A stretch of DNA of 10,641 nt from DATJPR01 sp035506295 (GCA_035506295.1 DATJPR010000131.1:1-10641), one strand, 5' to 3'; counted from the stretch's first letter, positions 1 through 7,780 are shown. Notes: a model not told the origin generated them from the sequence alone. Numbers and translations are program-made.

Positions 1-272
1 ACAATCATAAGGAACGCTGCGAACAGGCCGACGATCTTTCCGGTCGGTGTTCGCTTTTGCATAAGCCGCCCGCCGGCAACGGCGAGTCCACCCGTGACCA
101 GAAGAAACAACGAGAGCAGTGAAATCATGACGGTGAGGAACGATTCGTCCCCGCCCGAGCCGAAATGGAACGGCGTGCCGCCGGCAGCCAGCATGAGAAA
201 GATCCCGATCGCCACGTGGAAGACTCCCACCACGATTTCAGCGATCGCCAGACGAGAGATATGTTGTTCCAT
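1..272 (-). CDS. Small integral membrane protein, 3' end beyond window
   Basis: Ninety codons are readable from the ATG at 272 with no stop before the window edge, so the C-terminus is missing. The product is strongly hydrophobic. A first membrane segment spans about residues 8-31. A glycine-rich loop (about 32-43) follows, then a second segment (about 45-68), a basic stretch with RLMQKRTPTGK (69-79), and the start of a third segment from residue 80. This looks like one of the small three- or four-helix membrane proteins with a basic loop between helices; I cannot name a family. The start lies 5 bases after the TAA of the polyketide synthase, which suggests co-transcription and possibly translational coupling. 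Only a weak purine stretch (AAGTGG), inside the end of the upstream gene, precedes the ATG. Function is unknown. A role with the polyketide product is guessed from position only. Confidence 0.72.
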   Translation of the reverse strand, partial: MEQHISRLAIAEIVVGVFHVAIGIFLMLAAGGTPFHFGSGGDESFLTVMISLLSLFLLVTGGLAVAGGRLMQKRTPTGKIVGLFAAFLMI

Positions 273-277
273 CGAGA

Positions 278-1342
278 TTACCACTTGACGAGGGCGGCTT
301 CGACTGAAAGTCCGGGTCCCATCGCGAGCATGACACCGAGGTCGCCGCGCTCCGGCGCAGCGGTCCGGGCGAGATCGTTGAGGACGAAGAGCACCGTTGG
401 CGACGACATATTGCCGAAGTTTCTGAGCACGCGACGGCTCGAGCCGAGGCGGTCCTCACTGATGTCGAGCGCGGACCGGATGCCGTCGATGACCTTTCTT
501 CCCCCCGAATGGATGATCCAGTGACGGATCTCTTCATTCCGGATTCCCCGGCGGCAGAGGAGTCGATCGACCACCTTGGCCGCCATCCCCCCGGCGATGG
601 AACGCAGGTCCTTCGAAAGCACGATGCGCAGCTTTCCGTCGCGGAACTGAAACCCGACGCTCTGAATGTAGGAAGGATCGACGAGGGATTCAAAGCCCAG
701 GACGACGGGAAAGGTCGACGCTTCCTGTATCCCGACGACTGCCGCCGCCGCCCCGTCGCCGCAAATGGCATTCCCCACCACTGTTTCGAGCGAGTCATCA
801 AAATAGTAGCACGCGGAGCAGATTTCGACGGTTACCAGCAGACACACCTGGCGGGGGTTCGAACGCGCAAAGTCCACCGCATGCTGCAGTGCCGGCATGG
901 CCCCGGAACACCCCATGCCGACGAGGTCGGCCCGTCGGATGTCCGCGCGCATGCCCATCTGTTGCACAAGCGATGCGGAGATCCCCGGACAGAGGTAGCC
1001 CGTGCATGTCGACGTCACGACCGCGTCGATTTCCGTCGGCGAGAATTGCGATTCCTCGAGCGCGCGAACGGCCGCCTCCCGTGCCAGCAACACGGCGTTC
1101 TCCTCGTACCGTCGATGCAGATCATCCGCGGTTTCGTCGGGCGCGATTGTCGCCGCATCGAAGGAGAAATAGCGATAGTCGATATCGCTCGTCATGAAGA
1201 TGTGTTCGATCCTCCTGTCCGCATAGTGCGGGAAATGGCGGACCGAGAGATCGTAGATCTCCTTTTGCGAATACCGGAAACGTGGATTCGATGTCCCGAG
1301 CGAGAGAATTCTCGGAGCGTGCTGTGCAGCGGAAGTATCCAT
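278..1342 (-). CDS. Type III polyketide synthase (chalcone/stilbene synthase family)
   Basis: A 354-residue protein of normal family length. Such enzymes are homodimeric ketosynthases that extend an acyl-CoA starter with malonyl-CoA without a carrier protein and cyclise the chain, giving resorcinols, pyrones or naphthols. The catalytic triad is visible: Cys145 in GMGCSGAMPAL, His278 in WIIHSGGRKVID and Asn311 in RNFGNMSSPT. The C-terminal GPG loop is present as AMGPGLSVEA (340-349). A further Cys113 in STCTGYLCPG sits where many bacterial members carry an active-site-lining cysteine. The usual HPGG around the histidine reads HSGG. The starter and product cannot be read from sequence. In bacteria of this type, long-chain alkylresorcinol or alkylpyrone lipids are a plausible guess. 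The gene follows dus by 46 bases and precedes a membrane protein by 5. No good Shine-Dalgarno precedes the ATG; a GAGG lies too far away. The family call is secure. Confidence 0.93.
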   Translation of the reverse strand: MDTSAAQHAPRILSLGTSNPRFRYSQKEIYDLSVRHFPHYADRRIEHIFMTSDIDYRYFSFDAATIAPDETADDLHRRYEENAVLLAREAAVRALEESQFSPTEIDAVVTSTCTGYLCPGISASLVQQMGMRADIRRADLVGMGCSGAMPALQHAVDFARSNPRQVCLLVTVEICSACYYFDDSLETVVGNAICGDGAAAAVVGIQEASTFPVVLGFESLVDPSYIQSVGFQFRDGKLRIVLSKDLRSIAGGMAAKVVDRLLCRRGIRNEEIRHWIIHSGGRKVIDGIRSALDISEDRLGSSRRVLRNFGNMSSPTVLFVLNDLARTAAPERGDLGVMLAMGPGLSVEAALVKW

Positions 1343-1388
1343 GCCATACTAAACGGATACCTCGCGGGAATAATTCCAGCAGAAGGGA

Positions 1389-2396
1389 TTATGCTGATGC
1401 AGACCAGTCGAGGGGGACGTGATGGCCTGCCGGCATATAGAGTTCGAGCCATCGCGAGAGGTGTTCGAGAATCGGGGCGGCCTCCGTGAATTGCATCAGC
1501 TCCATCCTGAGTTTGGAGACATTCGGCATGCCGCGGAGGAAACCTGCATAGTGTTTTCGAAGCTCGATCACGCCGGTGCGTTCCCCCTTGTATTCGACGG
1601 CCAGGCGCAGATGCTCCTTGAGGAGATCCACGCGTTCGTGGACCGAGGGCTCGGGAAGTTGCCCGCCCGTCGAGAGGAAGTGTTTCGCCTGACGGAAGAT
1701 CCAGGGATTGCTGATCGCCCCCCGGCCGATCATCACACCGTCGGCGCCCGTGCTGTCAAAAGCTTCCTTGATTCCCTGCGGTGTCGTGATGTCGCCGTTC
1801 ACGATCACCGGAATCGTCACTGCTGCCTTCACCTTCGGGATCCAGCTGAAATCGACCTCGCCTTTGTGACCCTGCTCCCTGGTGCGACAGTGAATGGTCA
1901 GCGCCTGAATACCCACAGCCTCGCACATGCGCGCCACGTCGACGATGCGAATAGACTGTGCATCCCAGCCGAGTCGGGTTTTGAGTGTGACAGGTTTCCC
2001 GACCGCGCGCACCACGGTTGACGCGAGGCGCTCCATTTTCGGCAAGTCGCGGAGCAGCCCGGCGCCCGCACCCCTGAGAGCCACATCGCGCACCCAGCAC
2101 CCGCAGTTAATGTCGATGACATCGGGGTCCATCTCCTCGGCCATGTGCGCCGCCCCTTCCATCGCTCCGATATCGCCGCCGTAGATCTGGATCCCCACGG
2201 GACGCTCCTCGGCAAGGAAGGTCATCTTCTTTTTGGTCTTCCCCGATCCCCGGACGAGACCGTCGGAGTTCACAAATTCCGTGTAGACGACATCCGCCCC
2301 CATCCTCTTGCAGATGAGCCGGAACGGAAGATCCGTCACGTCCTCCATCGGTGCCAGGAGGAGGGCACGGTCGATATGATACGGACCGAGATTCAT
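1389..2396 (-). CDS. dus: tRNA-dihydrouridine synthase (DusB-like)
   Basis: An FMN-dependent TIM-barrel enzyme that reduces uridine to dihydrouridine in tRNA, acting in the cytoplasm. From the ATG at 2396 the protein has 335 residues. Diagnostic segments in order are LLLAPMEDVTDLPFR (12-26), VGIQIYGGD (67-75), the catalytic-cysteine region DINCGCWVRDV (95-105, Cys100), LKTRLGWD (138-145), IHCRTREQ (168-175), the FMN-phosphate parts VNGDI (199-203) and GRGAISNPWIF (224-234), and a helical tRNA-binding C-terminal part with ELRKHYAGFLRG (278-289). The normal GCP after the active-site cysteine reads GCW here. A GTG at 2435 would add 13 residues and leave 3 bases after the upstream stop. I prefer the ATG because homologues begin just before the LAPM motif, though neither start has a clear ribosome site. 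It lies in a run with the GWxTD gene upstream and the PKS downstream. The paralogue (DusA, DusB or DusC) is not certain; overall shape favours DusB. Confidence 0.92.
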   Translation of the reverse strand: MNLGPYHIDRALLLAPMEDVTDLPFRLICKRMGADVVYTEFVNSDGLVRGSGKTKKKMTFLAEERPVGIQIYGGDIGAMEGAAHMAEEMDPDVIDINCGCWVRDVALRGAGAGLLRDLPKMERLASTVVRAVGKPVTLKTRLGWDAQSIRIVDVARMCEAVGIQALTIHCRTREQGHKGEVDFSWIPKVKAAVTIPVIVNGDITTPQGIKEAFDSTGADGVMIGRGAISNPWIFRQAKHFLSTGGQLPEPSVHERVDLLKEHLRLAVEYKGERTGVIELRKHYAGFLRGMPNVSKLRMELMQFTEAAPILEHLSRWLELYMPAGHHVPLDWSASA

Positions 2397-2438
2397 CACT
2401 TCAACGTACACAGAAAGAGGAACCGATACAACCACCCG

Positions 2439-3857
2439 TTACCAACCGCTTCCGCCATGACGCCACTGATTGAGGAACTGCTCCCACACCCACTCATAGG
2501 ATGCATCGCGGTAGAGGGCGTACGTCTGAATGGACAGGTCTCCTTGTCCGACCACGATGCGGCGGAAGACAAATTGCGCTTGCTGTGACGAGCCGGGAAC
2601 ATCCACCGTCCAGATCTGTCGATCGAGGGAATTCATCACGTCCTGCGGCGGCCCCATGACGATGTAGAGCATGCCGCGATCTGTTTTCCAACCTTCTTTG
2701 AGGTCGGTGTACATCTTGTTGGCCTCTTCCACGCGCGTGTAGTACCGCTTGATCAGCGCCGCCGCACGTTCTTTCGTCGGCCGGAAACTCATCCACAGCG
2801 AATCGAAGACATCGTGTGCATCATTGAGCGAGCGCGCGTTGCGAAGCCGCTCGCGTTCCTTGATCGTCAGAATGTAGGACATCGACTGAATGAGTTCCTG
2901 GAGTGTCGAAGGCCGGGGAAAGGTGGGAGACTTGATCGAAAGAACCCTGCTTTCCGTGAGGACGGTGTCGCTTTCCCCGTTGCCGACCGGCAGCCGGGCC
3001 TGCATGACGATCCGGTACAACCCGCTGGGAAGATCCTGAAGGGGCATTGTCACCAACGGCTTCCCGTCGGGCCCTTCCCGGGGATAACATCCCGCGCGAC
3101 GCACGGTATCCGGAGCATCGAGCCAGATGCTTTTCGGCTCGCCCGGCGTTGGGAGGAAGTCCGAGTACAGATACGGTGCCTGGGGGATGACGTCGGCAAG
3201 TTTGAACCGGAGCAGGAATGTCCTCACACTGTCGCGGATCGATCCGCGCAGCCCGAAGATGGTCGCGGAGGCGCGCAGTTGTGGTGCGGACGATGGGACG
3301 TGCAAGGGAACGACGGTCGACCATTCTCCCCCGTCGGTGCGGGTTTGCAGGATGATTCGCCCGAGGAAGGGCCGGATTTCTTCCGCGGCCGGCACGTGCA
3401 GAACCTCCGAGCGCGTGTCTTTTTTACCCGTCGCGTCGTCGAGGATTTCCGCGAGAACGATGACCCTCCCGGGCTTGAACTTCAGCGTGCGGGCGATCAG
3501 GTAGTTCTGGTGCCCGACGGTCTCCTCGTAGGTGGCGGCGGCGATCGTGTCGGACCACGCGTAGTCGTTGATCAGCGTATCTGTGTGGAACACAAACGCC
3601 CGGACATCGATCTCGAGGCGAGCTGCGAAACCGCTGCCAACCTTGAGGAAGGTGAGGGACGTTGTCGGGATGGAGATCGACACCTGCACCGTCCCTTCGG
3701 TGTCCGAGGGAGCGACTTCAAGATCGAAGGATGGCGAGCCGGGGACATAGGAGAGACTCTTCCCCGGCTGACCCAGGTCGAGTGTCGGCTCCGCGGCGCA
3801 ACCCGCGAGGAGGAGAAGAGCAAGCGTCGCGACAATTCCGGGCGCTGGACTTTTCAT
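2439..3857 (-). CDS. GWxTD-domain lipoprotein
   Basis: A 472-residue exported protein. The N-terminus has a hydrophobic stretch (about 8-18) ending in the lipobox LLAGC, so Cys20 should be lipidated. Ala at the next position does not favour inner-membrane retention, so an outer-membrane anchor is likely. Residues about 40-310 look like beta-rich domains, alternating short strands with polar loops. From about 315 the protein is helical. The C-terminal domain carries the signature GWKTD at 389-393 (GWxTD), followed by MLYIVMGPPQDV (396-407). That combination defines the GWxTD domain, seen in Bacteroidota/Chlorobiota relatives and Acidobacteria; its biochemical role is not established. The ATG at 3857 has no recognisable Shine-Dalgarno. 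The gene is first in the minus-strand run and diverges from the M16 operon across 131 bases. There is no functional link to tRNA modification or polyketide synthesis that I can see. Confidence 0.85.
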   Translation of the reverse strand: MKSPAPGIVATLALLLLAGCAAEPTLDLGQPGKSLSYVPGSPSFDLEVAPSDTEGTVQVSISIPTTSLTFLKVGSGFAARLEIDVRAFVFHTDTLINDYAWSDTIAAATYEETVGHQNYLIARTLKFKPGRVIVLAEILDDATGKKDTRSEVLHVPAAEEIRPFLGRIILQTRTDGGEWSTVVPLHVPSSAPQLRASATIFGLRGSIRDSVRTFLLRFKLADVIPQAPYLYSDFLPTPGEPKSIWLDAPDTVRRAGCYPREGPDGKPLVTMPLQDLPSGLYRIVMQARLPVGNGESDTVLTESRVLSIKSPTFPRPSTLQELIQSMSYILTIKERERLRNARSLNDAHDVFDSLWMSFRPTKERAAALIKRYYTRVEEANKMYTDLKEGWKTDRGMLYIVMGPPQDVMNSLDRQIWTVDVPGSSQQAQFVFRRIVVGQGDLSIQTYALYRDASYEWVWEQFLNQWRHGGSGW

Positions 3858-3988
3858 CGTTCAATTGCCATATTGTCAAGGAGCTTCAGCGGGCATCCTG
3901 TAGGCCCCGATGCAGAGTCAATGGTACACAAGGGAATTCTCCAAAGCAAACAAGGACAAGCCACGCCCACCATCGCGGGAACCCGTCT
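3858..3988. promoter_or_regulatory. Divergent intergenic region, GWxTD gene / M16 operon
   Basis: These 131 bases separate two divergently oriented genes, so promoters for both operons must lie here or close by. I find no convincing paired -35/-10 hexamers on either strand. A TTGACA on the minus strand (3874-3879) sits too close to the GWxTD start to serve it with a normal spacer. The plus strand holds a short open frame from ATG 3921 whose TGA (3990-3992) overlaps the GTG start of the M16 gene. Confidence 0.35.
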
Positions 3989-5278
3989 GTGAGCGCTCAG
4001 CTTGCGATCCCCTTTGAGCAGTTCACCCTCTCCAACGGCCTCACCGTTCTCCTCCATCGAGATACCAGCGTCCCCGTCGCCGCGGTGATGATGATGTATC
4101 ACGTCGGATCGAAAAACGAACAGCGCGGACGCACGGGTTTCGCCCACCTCTTCGAGCACATGATGTTCAAGGGGTCGGAGCACGTTGCGGACGGAGACCA
4201 CTTCCGTCTTCTCCAGGAAATCGGCGCGAACATCAACGGGTCGACGAGCGAAGACCGTACCAACTACTACGAAGTTGTTCCGGCAAACTATCTCGAGCTC
4301 GCACTGTACCTGGAGTCCGATCGCATGGGGTTCCTCCTTCCTGCCCTCACGCAGGACAAGCTCGACAATCAGCGGGACGTCGTCAAGAACGAACGCCGGC
4401 AGAACTACGACAACCAGCCGTACGGAAGGGCCTTTGAAATCCTCTCGGCCGCTCTCTTCCCGGCGAACCACCCGTACAGCTGGCCGGTGATTGGGTCGAT
4501 GGAGGATTTGTCGGCCGCAACGCTCTCGGACGTGAGAAAGTTCTTCGCAGCGTTCTATTCGCCGGCGAATGCGTGCGTCGCCGTGGCGGGGAACTTCGCA
4601 TTCTCGCAGGTGAAGGAGTGGATCAGGAAATACTACGAAGAAATCTCCGGCGACAAGCCCCCGCAAACTCCCGCCGCGCCTCCTTTTTCCCTGCCGGCCG
4701 ATGTCCGCCTGCTCGAAGAAGACAACGTGCAGCTTCCCCGCCTTTATGCCCACTGGCGGAGCGCGCGCGGAAATACCAGGGAGGATGCCGTTCTCGATGT
4801 GTTCACCGACATCCTGAGTGCAGGGAAGAACTCACGCCTGTATAAGAGCCTGGTCTACGAGCGGCAGATCGCGCAGTCGGTTTCGGCATATCAGGTCGGA
4901 TCGGAGATCGATGGCTATGCGGGAATCCAGATCACCGCGAAGCCGGGCTTCTCGCTCGGGGAAATGGAAAAGGCGATGATCGATATTTTGTCGGACACGT
5001 TGTCGCAGGGCGTCACGGAACGGGAAATCCAAACCGCCCTGAACAACAAGGAGGCGTCGCTCGTAGGGCGACTGTCAACAGTCCTGGGCAAGGCCAACGG
5101 ACTGGCCACCGCACAGACCGTGTTCGGCGACGCGGCGACCTTCAATAGAGAGCTCGATAGATTTTCCGACATCACGCCCACGGAGATCGCTGCGGTGAGC
5201 GGCAGGGTTTTCGCAGGGCACAAGGTTTCTCTTAGCGTCGTTCCGCGAGGCAGAAAAGATCTTGCCGCCGGGACCTGA
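3989..5278 (+). CDS. M16 family zinc metallopeptidase, catalytic subunit
   Basis: A 429-residue peptidase of the pitrilysin/processing-peptidase family, which cleaves peptides inside a clamshell chamber formed with a second M16 half. The inverted zinc motif HxxEH is intact as HLFEH (His53, Glu56, His57). The third zinc ligand is Glu135 in NERRQNYDNQPYG, at the expected distance. The N-terminal PFEQFTLSNGLTVLLH (8-23) and the AVAGNF strand (198-203) are typical. There is no signal peptide, so a cytoplasmic location is inferred, although some relatives are exported. The open frame runs far upstream with no in-frame ATG near the domain. I chose the GTG at 3989 because it sits 10 codons before the conserved N-terminus and has GGGA 8 bases upstream. 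The next gene follows after 19 bases and encodes the probable partner. Confidence 0.92.
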   Translation: MSAQLAIPFEQFTLSNGLTVLLHRDTSVPVAAVMMMYHVGSKNEQRGRTGFAHLFEHMMFKGSEHVADGDHFRLLQEIGANINGSTSEDRTNYYEVVPANYLELALYLESDRMGFLLPALTQDKLDNQRDVVKNERRQNYDNQPYGRAFEILSAALFPANHPYSWPVIGSMEDLSAATLSDVRKFFAAFYSPANACVAVAGNFAFSQVKEWIRKYYEEISGDKPPQTPAAPPFSLPADVRLLEEDNVQLPRLYAHWRSARGNTREDAVLDVFTDILSAGKNSRLYKSLVYERQIAQSVSAYQVGSEIDGYAGIQITAKPGFSLGEMEKAMIDILSDTLSQGVTEREIQTALNNKEASLVGRLSTVLGKANGLATAQTVFGDAATFNRELDRFSDITPTEIAAVSGRVFAGHKVSLSVVPRGRKDLAAGT

Positions 5279-5297
5279 TCATCTTTTTTGACGACCC

Positions 5298-6698
5298 ATG
5301 AGTCCAGCGCCTCCATACGGCCCGGCGAACACGGCTCCTCTTGACCGGGGGCAGCTTCCGCCCGTCCTTCCTCCACCGGACATCGAACTCCCGGCGATTC
5401 AGAAAGCTATCCTTCCCGGCGGGCTTCGCGTTTGGTTCGTTGAACGGCATGCGCTTCCCCACATCGCCTTAAACCTTGTTATTGATGCGGGCACGGACCA
5501 CGATCCACCGTCGATGCCCGGTTTGACGGCCTTCACCGCAGAGATGTTGGAAGCTGGAACCTCCACGATGTCAGCCCTCGCGATCGCCGACCGCCTGGAT
5601 TTTATCGGTGCCGCACTTTCGATTCATGCCGCCCTCGACGGCACCTCGGCTGCAATGTATACCCTCACCAAGCATTTCAGCGAGGCCGTCGGCGTTCTTG
5701 GGGAGATTTTTTCTTCCCCCGTTTTTCCGCCCGAAGAAATCGAACGCGTGCGAAGCCAGCGACGCACGGCGCTCCTGCAACAGCGCGACAGGCCGGCATA
5801 CGTCGCGAACATGGCGTTCCACAGAATTCTCTATGGTACGCATCCCTACGGGAACGATCCCACGGGAACCGAGGCGTCGCTGAACGCGATCGCCCGTGAG
5901 GACATCAAGGGATTCTATGAAACGCATCTTCGTCCAACGTCTGCCACGTTGATCGTCGTAGGAGACGCGGAGGCAGAACCTCTGTCAGCAGAACTGCAGA
6001 AAGCGTTCGGGAATTGGGGGCAGGGGTCGGGGGAGCCACATCCCGTGGAACCCGTCCCGGTTCCCCCTCGGCGCAAAGTCTATCTTCTTGACAAGCCGGG
6101 CGCGCCACAGTCCGAGATTCGTATCGGCTGTCAATCCCTCCGGCGCAACACGCCCGATTTCTTTCCCGTCATCGTCATGAACCGGATTCTCGGTGGCCAG
6201 TTCTCGAGCAGGATCAACCGAAATCTGCGGGAGGAACACGGTTACACGTACGGGGCGTGGTCAGCGTTTCGCTTTGCAAAGCAGGAGGGGCCGTTTGTGG
6301 CGCTGGGGGGATTTATTTCAGACAAGACAGACCGGGCAATCGTAGAATTGCTTTCGGAGATCGACGGAATGCACGCTCATGGGATCACGCAGGCGGAACT
6401 GGATTTTTCGAAGAAGGGGATCTGCGGTTCCTTCGCACTGAACTTCGAGACACCGCTGCAAATCGCCAACACTCTGCAGAATATTGTGTTGTACGGTCTG
6501 CCCGACGATTATTATCAGCAGTACGTGAGAAACGTGCAGGCCGTTACGCTTGAGGATGTCGCCCGGGTATCTCGAAAGTACCTGGACTCATCGACAATGT
6601 CGATCCTCGTGGTCGGCGACGTCGCGAAGATCAAAGAACCGATCGAAAAGCTCGGCCTGGGAGAGCTCGTCGTGGAGAGGGGTGAAGAGAGACTGTGA
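5298..6698 (+). CDS. M16 family peptidase-like protein, zinc-site-lacking partner
   Basis: A 466-residue M16 homologue. It opens with a proline-rich tail (about 1-30), then two M16 halves, about 36-250 and 255-460. Where the catalytic subunit has HLFEH, this protein reads AFTAEM (78-83), so zinc cannot be bound in the normal way and the protein should be non-catalytic. The C-terminal half keeps the substrate-binding Arg-Tyr pair, Arg311 and Tyr318 in NLREEHGYTYGAWSAF. This is the division of labour known from mitochondrial processing peptidase and bacterial two-gene M16 pairs: one subunit supplies zinc and the other supplies the Arg/Tyr pair. I infer a heterodimer with the product of 3989-5278. 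No signal peptide is seen. The ATG at 5298 has no Shine-Dalgarno, so translation may depend on coupling to the upstream gene, whose stop is 19 bases away. Confidence 0.9.
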   Translation: MSPAPPYGPANTAPLDRGQLPPVLPPPDIELPAIQKAILPGGLRVWFVERHALPHIALNLVIDAGTDHDPPSMPGLTAFTAEMLEAGTSTMSALAIADRLDFIGAALSIHAALDGTSAAMYTLTKHFSEAVGVLGEIFSSPVFPPEEIERVRSQRRTALLQQRDRPAYVANMAFHRILYGTHPYGNDPTGTEASLNAIAREDIKGFYETHLRPTSATLIVVGDAEAEPLSAELQKAFGNWGQGSGEPHPVEPVPVPPRRKVYLLDKPGAPQSEIRIGCQSLRRNTPDFFPVIVMNRILGGQFSSRINRNLREEHGYTYGAWSAFRFAKQEGPFVALGGFISDKTDRAIVELLSEIDGMHAHGITQAELDFSKKGICGSFALNFETPLQIANTLQNIVLYGLPDDYYQQYVRNVQAVTLEDVARVSRKYLDSSTMSILVVGDVAKIKEPIEKLGLGELVVERGEERL

Positions 6699-6702
6699 GA
6701 CC

Positions 6703-6765
6703 GTGGGACGACGCCTACTGCGTACAGCGTGTGTATCATCTTTCTTCCTACTCCCGACGTCCTAC
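6703..6765. repeat. Imperfect long-loop inverted repeat between convergent genes
   Basis: In the 74 bases between the convergent M16 and isocitrate dehydrogenase genes, GTGGGACGACG (6703-6713) can pair with CGACGTCCTAC (6755-6765). The pairing covers ten of eleven positions, one of them G-U, across a 41-base loop. A smaller ACGC/GCGT hairpin sits at 6711-6723. It could help end transcription from both sides, but there is no T-run, so it is not a standard intrinsic terminator. It may be chance. Confidence 0.25.
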
Positions 6766-6772
6766 TTCACGC

Positions 6773-7780
6773 TCATAGCCGCTCAATGATCGCCTGTCCC
6801 ATTTCGATCGTCCCTACCGGTTTCACCGGCCTGAGGTCCGCAGTCACGGCTTTTCCTTCCTTGATGACCGTAGCAACGGCCCGTTCGATGCGAGCCGCGG
6901 CCTTGTCTTCCTGAAGGTGACGGAGCATCATCGCTCCCGCCAGAATGATGGCCGTCGGGTTGGCCAGGTTCTTTCCGGCAATATCAGGAGCGCTCCCGTG
7001 GACGGCCTCGAAGATCGCCGCGTTGTACCCGATGTTCCCTCCCGGCGCGAGACCAAGACCCCCGACGAGGCCTGAAGCAAGATCAGAGAGGATGTCTCCG
7101 AAGAGATTCGTCGTCACGATGACGTCAAATTGGGTGGGGTTGGTCACCATCTGCATCGCCATGTTGTCGATGATCTTGTCGTCGGTGACGATATCTGCAT
7201 ATTCCTGCCCGACCTTCCGAGCGACTTCCAGAAACAACCCCCCGGTGTACTTGAGAATATTCGCTTTGTGCACGGTGGTCACCTTCTTGCGGCCATGAGA
7301 CCGCGCATACTCGTAAGCGTAGCGGATAATCCGGTCTGAGCCGGAGCGGGTGACCACGCCGATGGTCTCTGCGGCGCTCCGTTGCGGATCGATATAATGT
7401 TCGATCCCCGCATAGAATTCCTCGGTGTTCTCACGGACGACGACGAGATCGACGTTCGAGAACCTCGATTGCACCCCTTCAAACGATCGAGCCGGACGCA
7501 CGTTCGCGTAGAGATCGAACTCTTTCCGCAAGGCAACGTTGACACTCCGGAACCCGGACCCGACTGGCGTGGTGAGCGGCCCCTTGAGGGCAACGCGCGT
7601 TGCACCAATCGCGTCAAGAACATTCTGCGGCAAGGGGTCCTTGTATTTATCGATCGCGGCCATCCCCGCTTCAACGGGGATCCACTCGATCTTGACGCCC
7701 GTGGCTTCAAGGACCTTGACCGCGACTTCGCTGATGCTCGGTCCGATGCCGTCACCGGGAATGAGAACGATCTGATGCAT
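6773..7780 (-). CDS. NAD-dependent isocitrate dehydrogenase (IDH/IPMDH family)
   Basis: A 335-residue beta-decarboxylating dehydrogenase, the expected length for the short NAD-type enzymes. It should convert isocitrate to 2-oxoglutarate and CO2 in the TCA cycle, in the cytoplasm. Visible features are the N-terminal LIPGDGIGP (6-14) and the substrate loop FRSVNVALRKEFDLYANVRP (77-96), where Ser79 and Asn81 match the isocitrate-contacting Ser/Asn. Also present are Tyr123 in ENTEEFYAGIEH, Lys172 in VHKANILK, and metal-site aspartates Asp229 and Asp233 in GDILSDLASG. The cofactor loop HGSAPDIAGK (261-270) has Asp266-Ile267 where NADP enzymes have Lys-Tyr, hence the NAD call. Homoisocitrate or isopropylmalate dehydrogenase are alternatives, but the SVN substrate loop favours isocitrate and no leucine or lysine pathway gene is nearby. 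No Shine-Dalgarno precedes the ATG. It appears to be transcribed alone, from the candidate promoter at 7845-7873. Confidence 0.88.
   Translation of the reverse strand: MHQIVLIPGDGIGPSISEVAVKVLEATGVKIEWIPVEAGMAAIDKYKDPLPQNVLDAIGATRVALKGPLTTPVGSGFRSVNVALRKEFDLYANVRPARSFEGVQSRFSNVDLVVVRENTEEFYAGIEHYIDPQRSAAETIGVVTRSGSDRIIRYAYEYARSHGRKKVTTVHKANILKYTGGLFLEVARKVGQEYADIVTDDKIIDNMAMQMVTNPTQFDVIVTTNLFGDILSDLASGLVGGLGLAPGGNIGYNAAIFEAVHGSAPDIAGKNLANPTAIILAGAMMLRHLQEDKAAARIERAVATVIKEGKAVTADLRPVKPVGTIEMGQAIIERL

Noticed and set aside
1372..1382. Small GGAAT/ATTCC inverted repeat between dus and the PKS gene
   Set aside because: The arms are only 5 bases with a 1-base centre and no T-run. It is too small to call a terminator or operator.
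509..1489. Long plus-strand open frame opposite the polyketide synthase
   Set aside because: It is rich in Arg, His and Asp with no recognisable motif and fully overlaps a secure gene. It is a complementary-strand shadow.
3874..3879. TTGACA on the minus strand as a -35 for the GWxTD gene
   Set aside because: With a 17-base spacer the -10 would fall on the start codon and first codons, with no TATAAT-like match.
3662..3988. Upstream extension of the M16 open frame by about 109 codons
   Set aside because: It overlaps the GWxTD gene antisense, is Arg/Pro-rich and low in sense, and precedes the conserved M16 N-terminus. The GTG at 3989 fits better.
2814..3992. 392-codon plus-strand open frame opposite the GWxTD gene
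   Set aside because: Composition is that of an antisense shadow (Arg/Gly/Asp-rich), with no motif. Only its last 24 codons, ending on the M16 start, are of possible interest.
3854..4753. 299-codon minus-strand open frame opposite the M16 gene
   Set aside because: It mirrors the coding frame of the peptidase, has no domain of its own and overlaps the GWxTD start.
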